Shown piece after piece: positions 1-6,435 of a DNA stretch of 49,906 nt; positions within the stretch are counted from its first letter, which is position 1; every line of letters begins with the position of its first letter. The notes beneath the pieces were generated by a model. The model was not told the origin of the DNA. It saw only the letters and a program-made list of their open reading frames with translations, and did not search any database. The translations under genes were made by a program, and so were the position numbers. Origin of the DNA: an uncultured Clostridia bacterium (GTDB lineage: Bacteria > Bacillota > Clostridia > Oscillospirales > Ruminococcaceae); assembly GCA_947383835.1 (NCBI GenBank), contig CANDEV010000020.1:1-49906 (forward strand), given 5' to 3'.

Positions 1-2
1 TT

Positions 3-119
3 GAAGCTGTTGAAACTTTGAGTGCGGAAGAAGCCGAAAATGCCCGTAATTTCGGGAAAAACTTTATGGAGCTTGTGAACGCTTCGGATATTAATAAAGA
101 ACTCCAGAAAGCGGGTTGA
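3..119 (+). CDS. C-terminal end of an unknown protein (cut by window edge)
   Basis: An open frame runs from base 3 to a TGA at 117-119 and encodes 38 residues rich in Glu, Ala and Asn. The start lies outside the window. No motif is recognisable. It is directly followed, 2 bases after the stop, by the ATG of the PcfM/DpnD-like gene, so the two are probably one operon. The context suggests an accessory protein of a conjugative or integrative element, but this is inference. Confidence 0.55.
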   Translation, partial: EAVETLSAEEAENARNFGKNFMELVNASDINKELQKAG

Positions 120-121
120 TT

Positions 122-559
122 ATGCGAAAGATAACAAAAAGCGACCTTGAAAAAATTATCGGCACGTCAATTAGCGGGTTCTGCATTGAAAAAGCTCGGA
201 GGAAAAACGACAATTCCGACTGCTACGGAATTGCTCTTGGGAAAAACGACCGCGGCGTTTATGTAACTTGGCAATTTCATTTTGATGATGAAATTGCGGT
301 TTACTGGGGTCACTATACCGAGAAACTTGAAGTTGCTTTGAGGGACTTTTACTGCCGCGACGTTGACGAGAAGCCCGATACTTACAAGGTTACAATTACT
401 GAGATTTCTAAAATGAATGTAATTGTTGAGGCAGCTTGCCGCACGGAAGCGGAGCAAATCGTTTCAGACAAATGGCGGAACAGCGAGTATGTTCTTAATT
501 CGGAGAATTTCTGTGATGTAGAAATTGCGGCGGTTGAAGCGGATGAGGTGGAATTATGA
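122..559 (+). CDS. PcfM/DpnD-domain protein
   Basis: About 145 residues. The C-terminal half (roughly residues 85-135, from YKVTITE to NFCDVEI) has the pattern of the DpnD/PcfM C-terminal domain: a beta strand ending in an Ile-Thr-Glu, a run of small residues, an alternating Glu/Ala helix with a WRN-like turn, and a final strand ending in DVEI. The family is known from conjugative plasmids (PcfM of pCF10) and restriction loci; its molecular role is unknown. The N-terminal half is acidic and unrecognised. I chose ATG at 122 over the in-frame TTG at 116 because ATG follows the upstream stop directly. It overlaps the next gene by 4 bases (ATGA at 556-559). Domain call from memory of the family; moderate certainty. 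Confidence 0.7.
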   Translation: MRKITKSDLEKIIGTSISGFCIEKARRKNDNSDCYGIALGKNDRGVYVTWQFHFDDEIAVYWGHYTEKLEVALRDFYCRDVDEKPDTYKVTITEISKMNVIVEAACRTEAEQIVSDKWRNSEYVLNSENFCDVEIAAVEADEVEL

Positions 560-756
560 AAGTTGACGCATATATACACAGTCTGAAAGACAAGACCGCT
601 GACCGTAATGTTTTGAGTGAAGCCGAGATTATACGGAGTATCAGCGATAATCTTTATCTTGCGGAGTATCGCGGCGTTAGGTGTACTGCTATTTTCAACT
701 TCTTTGACGGGCATTATTATGTTGATGATGTTTACGGGATTGTGAGTGAAAAATAG
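556..756 (+). CDS. Small hypothetical protein of the mobile-element cluster
   Basis: 66 residues, starting at an ATG that overlaps the stop of the preceding gene (ATGA), which argues for translational coupling. The protein has alternating hydrophobic positions and a Tyr/Asp/Gly-rich C-terminal half typical of small single-domain proteins in integrative elements. No family is recognised. It is the last gene of the + strand cluster that enters from the left; beyond it the strand switches. Confidence 0.6.
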   Translation: MKVDAYIHSLKDKTADRNVLSEAEIIRSISDNLYLAEYRGVRCTAIFNFFDGHYYVDDVYGIVSEK

Positions 757-776
757 GTGCCGTAAAGATATTTAGG

Positions 777-812
777 AACTGTTGCGTTTTGTGCAGCAGT
801 TCCTATTTTTTA
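777..812 (+). terminator. Terminator after the left-edge operon
   Basis: An inverted repeat (AGGAACTG ... CAGTTCCT, loop TTGCGTTTTGTG) at about 777-804 is followed by a run of T. It lies between the converging small gene ending at 756 and the ATPase gene ending at 827, so it may serve both strands. Confidence 0.7.
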
Positions 813-826
813 TTCCGATAGAAATT

Positions 827-2125
827 TTATTTTAATATTTTACTCATTTCGCTAATCGCATAAAGCGGAATATTTATCAGCCGCTCCTCTTTTTTATAGT
901 CCGCCATTGACGTGCGTACCGATATTTGCGGGTCATATTTTTCAGAATAAGTTTTCAGACTTTTTGCCTTTAAATTAATTTCAGCCTTGACCTCAACGGG
1001 AACAACAATTTCGCCGTTGTCAACAACAAAATCAATTTCGCAGGAACCTCGGTCATTGGTATAATAATATGTGTTGAAATTTGAAATAATCTGCTGCATG
1101 ACGTACTGCTCCGTTAATGCACCTTTAAATTCCTTGAATAAATCGTTTCCGTCCAGCAAAACGGTTTGCCGAAGTCCCGTCATACAGCCGAGCAATCCCA
1201 CGTCCGCTAAAAAAAGCTTGAATGCCTTTAAATCTTCATACGCCTTAAGCGGCAGATTAGGAGCGGTTATTCTGCCGATCTTATGCACCAGACCGCAGTC
1301 CGAAAGCCACATGATCGCTGTTTCATAATCCTTTGCACGTGCGCCCTCACGCACAAGTCCATAAATAAATTTTTTATTTTCCTTTGCAAGCTGTGAGGGA
1401 ATACTGTTCCAAATCATACGGATTTTCGGCACAATTTCATTTGGCGCGTGCTTTGAAAAATCCTGCTCATACGCGTCAATAATACGCCGCTGAATTTCAC
1501 GGACTTCATTAAAATCTTTGTTTTCGGAAAAATGCAGAACCGCTTCCGGCATTCCCCCGATAAAATAATATTGCTTTAACGCGTCTATATATGTCTGTTT
1601 AAAGCTCGCTATCATCGAGAAATCAAGGCTTTCAAGCAATTTCGCAAACCGCTCGTTTCCCGTTGCCGTAAGATATTCCTTGAACGACATAGGGTACAGT
1701 TCCAAAAAATCCACCTTGCCAACGGGAAAAGAAGTACCCTTGTGCAACGCAATTCCAAGGAGCGAACCTGCACATACAATGTGATATTGAGGAGCGTTCT
1801 CACAAAAATATTTAAGGCTCGTCAATGCGCGCGGGACTTCCTGAACCTCGTCAAAAATAATCAAAGTGTTATCGGAATCAATTTTTTTGCCAGAATAAAG
1901 TTCCAAACCCATAATAATTCTTTCGGGCTGCAAATCCGCAGAAAAAAGCTCGGACATTTTTGAATTGGAATCGAAATTCACATATACTGTGTCGGTATAC
2001 GCGTTTTGCCCAAATTCTTTCATAAGCCAAGTCTTGCCAACTTGCCGTGCACCCTTGATAATAAGCGGCTTACGGTACTTGCTTTTTTTCCATTTGTATA
2101 GATTTTCTATTGCATAGCGATACAT
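827..2125 (-). CDS. AAA-type ATPase with DUF4143 domain
   Basis: 432 residues, full family length. Walker A is GARQVGKTW (residues 25-33), Walker B is TLIIFDEVQ (about 87-95), and a sensor-like VCAGSLLG follows at 117-124. The C-terminal DUF4143 region carries a PD-(D/E)XK-like signature, EIDFVV then VPVEVKAE, as usual in this family. These proteins are widespread in anaerobes and are found near mobile and toxin-antitoxin genes; their substrate is not established. A promoter on the minus strand is visible (2158-2186). It is a single-gene unit here. Family assignment is secure, function is not. Confidence 0.9.
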   Translation of the reverse strand: MYRYAIENLYKWKKSKYRKPLIIKGARQVGKTWLMKEFGQNAYTDTVYVNFDSNSKMSELFSADLQPERIIMGLELYSGKKIDSDNTLIIFDEVQEVPRALTSLKYFCENAPQYHIVCAGSLLGIALHKGTSFPVGKVDFLELYPMSFKEYLTATGNERFAKLLESLDFSMIASFKQTYIDALKQYYFIGGMPEAVLHFSENKDFNEVREIQRRIIDAYEQDFSKHAPNEIVPKIRMIWNSIPSQLAKENKKFIYGLVREGARAKDYETAIMWLSDCGLVHKIGRITAPNLPLKAYEDLKAFKLFLADVGLLGCMTGLRQTVLLDGNDLFKEFKGALTEQYVMQQIISNFNTYYYTNDRGSCEIDFVVDNGEIVVPVEVKAEINLKAKSLKTYSEKYDPQISVRTSMADYKKEERLINIPLYAISEMSKILK

Positions 2126-2157
2126 TTTCCGTACCTCCGAAATGTGTATTTGCTTAT

Positions 2158-2186
2158 ATTATAGCACATATCTTCAAAAAATGCAA
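2158..2186 (-). promoter_or_regulatory. Sigma-A-type promoter of the DUF4143 ATPase gene
   Basis: Minus strand TTGCAT (2186-2181), 17-base spacer, TATAAT (2163-2158), about 33 bases before the ATG at 2125. Confidence 0.65.
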
Positions 2187-2261
2187 GGAAAAACGCAAAA
2201 AAACTACGCTTTTTACGACGAATATTGTATAATTTTGCATTATTTATATAAGAAATAATGT

Positions 2262-3077
2262 TTACAGCTTTTGTCTTTCAAGTATGCAAACCGTTACCCT
2301 GTCGGTAATGATACCTCTGTCACGTTCAGGATAAAATTCAAGAAAATGTTTCAAAACCGTCTCAATTTCCGTAGATGTAAATGCGGGAATTTTAAGTTGC
2401 TTTCCATATAAGCTTTCCGCAGTGTTTCGCTGACGGTTAAACGTGGTGTTGAACGGTCGTGCGTACACCTCCCGCATTAAAGCTTTAGGTTCAATATCCA
2501 TGCGATAAAGCTGAGTATTTGAAAGCAGTCCCGCACCGTTGTCAAAAATCGGACAGTAATCATATTTTCCGTCACATTCAAGCAGCGCGATATTGTTAAG
2601 ATGACGGTCGTCGTTCAGAAAAAGCGCGTCAATTTCAAAAATCAGCGTAAGGTACTGCGGGAACAGCTCCAATCCCGTAAATTCAGCGGTTTTTTCGGCA
2701 ATATAAGCAATTCTTTTTTTGTCGCTTGAAAGACGTTCAAGCATATTTTTTAAAGGAATATCAATAATTCTCGCAAATAAATGGCTTAAGGTAATAATCG
2801 CCTGACCGTCCCGTAAAAAATTTTTGCTTGAACAGGCGGTTCGCTTGTGCTTGTGCGCAGTAACATTTTTTACATCATAGCGCACAAAATTAAAGGGAAA
2901 ATTGTTCTCAATATTGCTTTTTTCCAAAAGCCGCGAAATTACCGCCTCGCTCAATGCTTCATATCCGAATTGATCAAGCTTGTACCAAGTATCGGAAACC
3001 GCATCAAACCATTTTTCCTGATTACCCTTTGAGGACGTTTCCGCAATTTTATCACCTGTAACAAAATTTATTTTCAT
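2262..3077 (-). CDS. HipA-like serine/threonine kinase (toxin candidate)
   Basis: 271 residues. The catalytic signature of HipA kinases is present: NDDRHLNN (residues 155-162, Asp157 the likely catalytic base and Asn162 a metal ligand) and FDNG (178-181), the DFG-equivalent. WYKLD (31-35) supplies a candidate ATP-contacting Lys. HipA proteins phosphorylate translation factors such as glutamyl-tRNA synthetase and cause growth arrest; that is known for other members and inferred here. It is shorter than E. coli HipA (about 440) and lacks the N-terminal subdomain 1. It starts at an ATG overlapping the stop of the AbrB-like gene (ATGA, 3074-3077), so the pair is translationally coupled. No HTH-type HipB is nearby; the AbrB-like protein likely takes its place. 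Confidence 0.8.
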   Translation of the reverse strand: MKINFVTGDKIAETSSKGNQEKWFDAVSDTWYKLDQFGYEALSEAVISRLLEKSNIENNFPFNFVRYDVKNVTAHKHKRTACSSKNFLRDGQAIITLSHLFARIIDIPLKNMLERLSSDKKRIAYIAEKTAEFTGLELFPQYLTLIFEIDALFLNDDRHLNNIALLECDGKYDYCPIFDNGAGLLSNTQLYRMDIEPKALMREVYARPFNTTFNRQRNTAESLYGKQLKIPAFTSTEIETVLKHFLEFYPERDRGIITDRVTVCILERQKL

Positions 3078-3610
3078 ATGTCCTCCAATTCAATCCATTG
3101 GTTATCTTCCGCCATTCTCCCGCCTGTTTTTTCAATTATTTTAATGGGGTCAAATTCGTCAAGACCGATTGTCTCAAGATATTCACGCAACCCGCTTCTT
3201 CCGCGAGGTATGCAACGTTCTTCAAGAAAAGCCGTAAAGTCCTCCCAATTTGGAAAAGTTTTTTTCCCGAAAGCGGTTTTCACAATATTATTGGTATAAT
3301 TTTCCACCGCAACTGTTTTGTCGGAAAAATCGGCGTAAATCAGCGTGCATAAAATATCTCCGTTATAAAATTTCAAAGCCTTTACATTATGACTTAGAGT
3401 CTTTTTCTTTTCGGCAAACTGACTTATTCCCACAGCTTTTGAAACGGTAATTTTTTCACCGTCAAATTCCATAACAACATCGCGTCTGTCCGCGTTCAAT
3501 CCGAGACTTTTCACCCAAGAGGTCGGGAGAGCTATTTTATAATTTTCCGAATTTTTGGACGCGTTCCCACCCGAACGTCCCACTATAATTTTTGCTTTGC
3601 GAATATCCAT
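3074..3610 (-). CDS. AbrB/SpoVT-like DNA-binding protein, putative antitoxin
   Basis: 178 residues. Residues about 6-60 fit an AbrB/MazE/SpoVT swapped-hairpin domain: KIALPTSWVKSLGL followed by VVMEFDGEKITVSK. The remaining 110 residues form a separate domain ending in RCIPRGRSG...IGLDEFDPIKIIEKTGGRMAEDNQWI, a pattern I associate with proteins preceding HipA-like kinases in Firmicutes. I infer that it binds its own promoter and neutralises or positions the kinase. The promoter (3629-3657) directly precedes it. The order regulator-kinase with a 4-base overlap is the usual design of a toxin-antitoxin operon. Confidence 0.75.
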   Translation of the reverse strand: MDIRKAKIIVGRSGGNASKNSENYKIALPTSWVKSLGLNADRRDVVMEFDGEKITVSKAVGISQFAEKKKTLSHNVKALKFYNGDILCTLIYADFSDKTVAVENYTNNIVKTAFGKKTFPNWEDFTAFLEERCIPRGRSGLREYLETIGLDEFDPIKIIEKTGGRMAEDNQWIELEDI

Positions 3611-3628
3611 TATACCGCCTCCGCATAA

Positions 3629-3657
3629 ATTATATCATATTCGTTACCAATAATCAA
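3629..3657 (-). promoter_or_regulatory. Promoter of the AbrB-like/HipA-like operon
   Basis: Minus strand TTGATT (3657-3652), 17-base spacer, TATAAT (3634-3629), close to the ATG at 3610 with GGAGGCGG as ribosome binding site between. Confidence 0.7.
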
Positions 3658-3706
3658 GACTTAAAAAAAATATTATCCTATACTTTCCAAAAATTTTATA
3701 AAAATC

Positions 3707-3739
3707 AAAAGTTTTTGGAGATACAGTCCAAAAACTTTT
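3707..3739. terminator. Perfect 13-bp hairpin, likely bidirectional terminator
   Basis: Arms 3707-3719 (AAAAGTTTTTGGA) and 3727-3739 are exact inverse complements with a 7-base loop, and T-rich sequence follows on both strands. It separates the toxin-antitoxin operon promoter from the mobile-element island. Confidence 0.7.
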
Positions 3740-3804
3740 TTAAGTATAAAAAATAAAATTTAATCAACCAAATCGACACTACTCCTCAGTGTGTTTCTGC
3801 TGAC

Positions 3805-3990
3805 AATCTCCACCATACAACCTATATACACGCTTTCTGCTGCGAATGGTGATAATTTTATTGTACTTTATAGTGCCAAAATTGTATGTGGGTTCAGCAC
3901 GGTACGCCTCATCTCTACCAGCCAAATCCACATACAAATTTGTGGTGCCGCAGGCGTTATGTCTGTAAGTCTGTGGCTTTTTTGTCCTTA
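3805..3990 (+). ncRNA. Candidate structured RNA ending in a terminator
   Basis: No convincing protein gene lies in 3740-4045. The + strand shows a weak stem CACCAT/ATGGTG (3811-3816 with 3846-3851), a long stem (3882-3894 with 3925-3937; 10 perfect pairs TTGTATGTGG/CCACATACAA plus three more), an inner GGTA/TACC stem (3901-3904 with 3916-3919), and a final GCCGCAG/CTGTGGC stem (3947-3953 with 3971-3977, one G-U) followed directly by six T. This is the layout of a small transcribed RNA. I do not recognise an Rfam family. It could instead be decayed mobile-element sequence. The 5' end is a guess. Confidence 0.3.
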
Positions 3991-4048
3991 ATTTATAGTA
4001 TAACTGTATACCATGTATATTTTATGATATTTATATGTATATAGTGTA

Positions 4049-4083
4049 AAAATTAGCACTCTTGATTTAAGAGTGCTAATTTT
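4049..4083. terminator. 15-bp hairpin terminator
   Basis: Arms 4049-4063 and 4069-4083 (AAAATTAGCACTCTT and its complement) pair perfectly around GATTT. It lies immediately outside the IS200-like left end. A hairpin of the same size with the same GATTT loop core and similar arms lies at 15989-16025. Confidence 0.65.
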
Positions 4084-4095
4084 GCTTGTATAGTT

Positions 4096-4120
4096 AAACC
4101 CCCAGTAAAACTGGGGGTTT
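4096..4120. repeat. IS200-like left-end hairpin
   Basis: AAACCCCCAGT (4096-4106), loop AAA, ACTGGGGGTTT (4110-4120): a perfect 11-bp stem at the left end, comparable to the right-end hairpin at 6374-6400. Confidence 0.65.
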
Positions 4121-4144
4121 AAAGCTTATGGCTATGGACAAGAG

Positions 4145-4195
4145 CCTCCTTGAGCATTATATTGCCGACCGCAGATAATAATAATGTCAAGGAGG
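4145..4195 (+). promoter_or_regulatory. Hairpin sequestering the tnpA ribosome binding site
   Basis: CCTCCTTGA (4145-4153) pairs with TCAAGGAGG (4187-4195) and, after one bulged G, CATTAT (4155-4160) pairs with ATAATG (4181-4186). The 3' arm contains the AAGGAGG that should drive tnpA at ATG 4204. IS200 is known to silence its transposase with such a 5' hairpin; the element here keeps this switch although the gene is broken. Confidence 0.75.
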
Positions 4196-4203
4196 AAAAG
4201 TCA

Positions 4204-4360
4204 ATGAATGACATAAATAGTGAGCTATGCAAAGCATAGTTTGCACATATCCAAGTGGAATTGCAAGTATCATATAGTATTTGCGCCAAAATATAGGAGA
4301 CAAATAATATATGGAAAAATAAGGGTGGATATAGGAGTAATACTGAGGAAACTATGTGAA
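4204..4360 (+). pseudogene. IS200-type transposase tnpA, N-terminal part
   Basis: From ATG 4204 the frame stops after 11 codons, but one base shift away the sequence reads CKYHIVFAPKYRRQIIYGK then RVDIG..ILRKLCE (about 4252-4360), the well-known N-terminal region of IS200 Y1 transposases. A frameshift near 4230 explains the break. The frame ends abruptly at 4360 where the IS110-family element begins, and resumes at 5975. Clearly non-functional. Confidence 0.85.
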
Positions 4361-4409
4361 TAAAAAGACCAGCTATAAAAAGTCAAGCCCCTGAAAGAAG
4401 AATTCATAA

Positions 4410-5609
4410 TTAATTAACATCAGAGATTTTTTGTGGAGGAATAGGCACATAAGGTCTGTTTTCTTTAAGAATAACAAAGATTATGTTGCAAAGTTTACGA
4501 GCAACAGCGCCTATGGCAGAAAGATGATGTTTGCCCCTGTTTCTGAGAGATTGGTAATATTCCGACAGGATCGGATCGCAGAAAGCGGCGCGTTGAGCAT
4601 CAAGCCAAATAGCACGGCGCAGATAAGGCGAACCACGCTTAGAAATCTTGTTTTTCGTACCTGAAAATTCGCCCGATTGCTTGACGGTTACATCAAGACC
4701 TGCAAAGGCAACAAGCTGATTAGGACGATCAAAGCGATTTATGTCGCCGATCTCACTGACTATAATTGCACCAAGAACATCGCCGATACCTGTGATAGTG
4801 GTTATGTACTGATCGGTTTCGTTAAGCAGATTTGCAATCTGTTCTTCAAGTTCAGAAAGCTGATTTTCAAGAAAAAGGATCTGCTGTATAAGTTGCTTGA
4901 TCTGAAAAGAAAAAGCGTCTTTGGCAAAGGCGATGCCAAAAGTGTTTTTAGCAGCGTCTTTAAGCTGCTCAGCCTTTTCCCTACCAAATCTTCTGTGACT
5001 TGCCTTGTTTAGGATATTGGTAAGTTTTCTTGTGGAAATTGCAAGCATATCTTCCGGAGTGGGACAGTTTAAAAGCAATTCTGTTGATGAACTTCCAAAG
5101 GTATCGGAAAACAACTTATCATACTCAGGAAATACTTGATCAAGCAATGCAATAACACGTCTTTTGCAGTCACCACAGGCGTCTACAAGAGCAAGACGAT
5201 AGCGTGAAAGCTGTCTTAAAGCAATGATATTTTCCTCAGAAAGTGAAGTTGCGGAATATTCTCCGAAACGCATGATCTGAGCGATGATATATGAATCCTT
5301 TGAATCATTCTTGGTTTGACGGATATACATTTTTCTGAAAGCTTCGGACTGAATAGGGTTGATGACCTTGACGGTATATCCAAGCTCAAGAAAAAATGTA
5401 TATACAGAAAGCCAGTAATGACCTGTCGCTTCCATTCCGATGATAACATCGGCAGAAGCAATTTCGAATTTTTCAAAAACAGCAAGGACTTTTTCACAGC
5501 CTTGCTTATCGTTGGCAAAGGAAATGCTGTCAATCAAAGCTTTTCCATTTGTGTCGATGACGGAAGCTTCGTGCTTGTATTTAGCGATGTCAATTCCGCA
5601 GTAAAACAT
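4410..5609 (-). CDS. IS110-family transposase/recombinase (DEDD RuvC-like)
   Basis: 399 residues, full length. The N-terminal RuvC-like DEDD domain shows GIDIAK (Asp near residue 7), MEATGHYW (Glu about 60) and KNDSKDSYIIA (two Asp about 101-104). The C-terminal transposase domain has TGIGDVLGAIIVSEIGD, FAGLDVTVKQSG and SKRGSPYLRRAIW, which holds conserved serines of this family. Such enzymes recombine DNA through a Ser intermediate and are guided by a bridge RNA made from the element itself (established for IS621). The frame is intact and uses a normal ATG at 5609, so this copy may be active and is younger than the tnpA it interrupts. Confidence 0.95.
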   Translation of the reverse strand: MFYCGIDIAKYKHEASVIDTNGKALIDSISFANDKQGCEKVLAVFEKFEIASADVIIGMEATGHYWLSVYTFFLELGYTVKVINPIQSEAFRKMYIRQTKNDSKDSYIIAQIMRFGEYSATSLSEENIIALRQLSRYRLALVDACGDCKRRVIALLDQVFPEYDKLFSDTFGSSSTELLLNCPTPEDMLAISTRKLTNILNKASHRRFGREKAEQLKDAAKNTFGIAFAKDAFSFQIKQLIQQILFLENQLSELEEQIANLLNETDQYITTITGIGDVLGAIIVSEIGDINRFDRPNQLVAFAGLDVTVKQSGEFSGTKNKISKRGSPYLRRAIWLDAQRAAFCDPILSEYYQSLRNRGKHHLSAIGAVARKLCNIIFVILKENRPYVPIPPQKISDVN

Positions 5610-5974
5610 AGTGATACACCTCGTAAATTTTTTGTTACAGCAAAGGTTATCCTCTGTATTTTACGGAAATACAACCTCGTTAGATATTCAGCGCAAAACG
5701 CTATCCAGCTCATTCGCATCTGTCCGTAAAGCAGAGGCACTACTCTTTCTGCGGAAGCCAAGCTTCAAGGAGTGATACAGCGCCCTCTGACTGTACAGAT
5801 ATATTATCTCACATTTCTGTGCGATAAGCAATACAACTGCGGCAAAATGTTCGCCGCAAAATATTGAAACTCCATTCGCTACGCTCTTTCCGTTTCAATA
5901 TTTTGCATTCTGTCTTATAGCGTAGATAGAGGTTTTATGAGGGTTCTCTCTAATTTACCCTTAAATATATTATA
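5610..5974 (-). ncRNA. Candidate bridge RNA region (IS110 left end)
   Basis: This 365-bp non-coding left end lies upstream of the recombinase, where IS110-group elements encode bridge RNA. On the minus strand it contains a 15-bp perfect hairpin (5892-5906 with 5856-5870), a small GCGGC/GCCGC hairpin (5839-5857), and a stem AGGUU-GUAUUU / AAAUAC-AACCU (5677-5667 with 5661-5656 and 5648-5644) whose only large bulge is AGAGGAU (5655-5649). The bulge plus the next base reads GAGGATA, matching the insertion site just right of the element (5976-5982). ATATATTAT at 5799-5807 repeats the element's own terminus (5965-5973), as a donor guide might. The order of these two differs from IS621, so the loop assignments are tentative. 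Confidence 0.5.
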
Positions 5975-6297
5975 CGAGGATAGAATATAATAGAAGCGGA
6001 AACGTGTACAGACCATATACATATGTTGGTAGAAATACCACCAAAGTTAAGTGTGGCACAATTTATGGGATATCTGAAAGGAAGGAGTTCATTGATGATA
6101 TTCGATAGACTCGCAAATTTGAATATAAATATGGGAATCGACATTTCTAGTGCAGAGGATATTATGTAGACACAGTAGGAAAAACGCATAGCAGAATATG
6201 TAAGGAATCAATTACAAGAAGATATAGCGTGCGACCAAATAAGTTTTAAAGAGTATACTGACCCGTTCACGGGTGAGCCGGTAAACCAAGGCAAATA
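5975..6297 (+). pseudogene. IS200-type transposase tnpA, C-terminal part
   Basis: Across three shifting frames the + strand reads IIEAETCTDHIHMLVEIPPK (HUH-type histidines), then VAQFMGYLKGRSSLMIFDR, then YKYGNRHF-stop-CRGYYVDTVGK (the catalytic Tyr region), then AEYVRNQLQED and KEYTDPFTGEPV. This is the remainder of an IS200 Y1 transposase. A TAG replaces the Trp after RHF, and at least two single-base shifts occur. The frame ends at a TAA at 6295-6297. Confidence 0.88.
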
Positions 6298-6300
6298 AAA

Positions 6301-6322
6301 GGCAGCCCCTAAAGGGGCTGCC
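6301..6322. terminator. Hairpin after tnpA
   Basis: GGCAGCCCCT/AGGGGCTGCC, a perfect 10-bp stem with loop AA, directly after the tnpA stop. Confidence 0.5.
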
Positions 6323-6373
6323 CGTGAATCAAATGCGGTTGGCAGACTTTTCAGAACCCCTTAAGGGCTTTTG

Positions 6374-6400
6374 AAAACCACCTGTTTTACAGGTGGTTTT
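6374..6400. repeat. IS200-like right-end hairpin
   Basis: AAAACCACCTGT (6374-6385), loop TTT, ACAGGTGGTTTT (6389-6400): perfect 12-bp stem at the right end of the IS200-like element. It lies 36 bases from the GH9 stop and may also end GH9 transcripts. Confidence 0.65.
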
Positions 6401-6435
6401 GATTTACTGTTGCACTTATATTTTAAATCTATCCT

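Larger units (their letters stand above)
4361..5974 (-). mobile_element. IS110-family insertion sequence inside tnpA
   Basis: Boundaries come from joining the two tnpA halves: ...TGTGAATA at the left (to about 4362) and TACGAGGATAG at the right (from about 5973). A TA, or ATA, occurs on both sides, consistent with the short core that IS110 recombinases share between element ends and target. There are no long terminal inverted repeats. The transposase (minus strand) leaves a long upstream non-coding end (5610-5974, about 365 bp) and a short downstream one (4361-4409, 49 bp), the arrangement of the IS110 rather than IS1111 group. Confidence 0.85.
4090..6405 (+). mobile_element. Decayed IS200/IS605-family element, split by an IS110 insertion
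   Basis: The two halves (about 4090-4360 and 5975-6405) together make roughly 0.7 kb, the size of an IS200 element without tnpB. The left end has a hairpin at 4096-4120 and the right end one at 6374-6400, as expected for the subterminal palindromes recognised by Y1 transposases. Between them lies a tnpA pseudogene broken by stop codons and frameshifts, then by the IS110-family element at about 4361-5974. Exact outer ends were not determined. Confidence 0.8.

Noticed and set aside
3791..3991. 66-codon + strand frame
   Set aside because: No ribosome binding site, no recognisable protein pattern, and it overlaps a set of hairpins with a terminator. A minus-strand open frame in the same place also lacks a start codon.
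4090..6405. TnpB or other guide-RNA nuclease of an IS605 element
   Set aside because: No RuvC-type TnpB sequence is found; the space between the ends is filled by tnpA remnants and the IS110 element.
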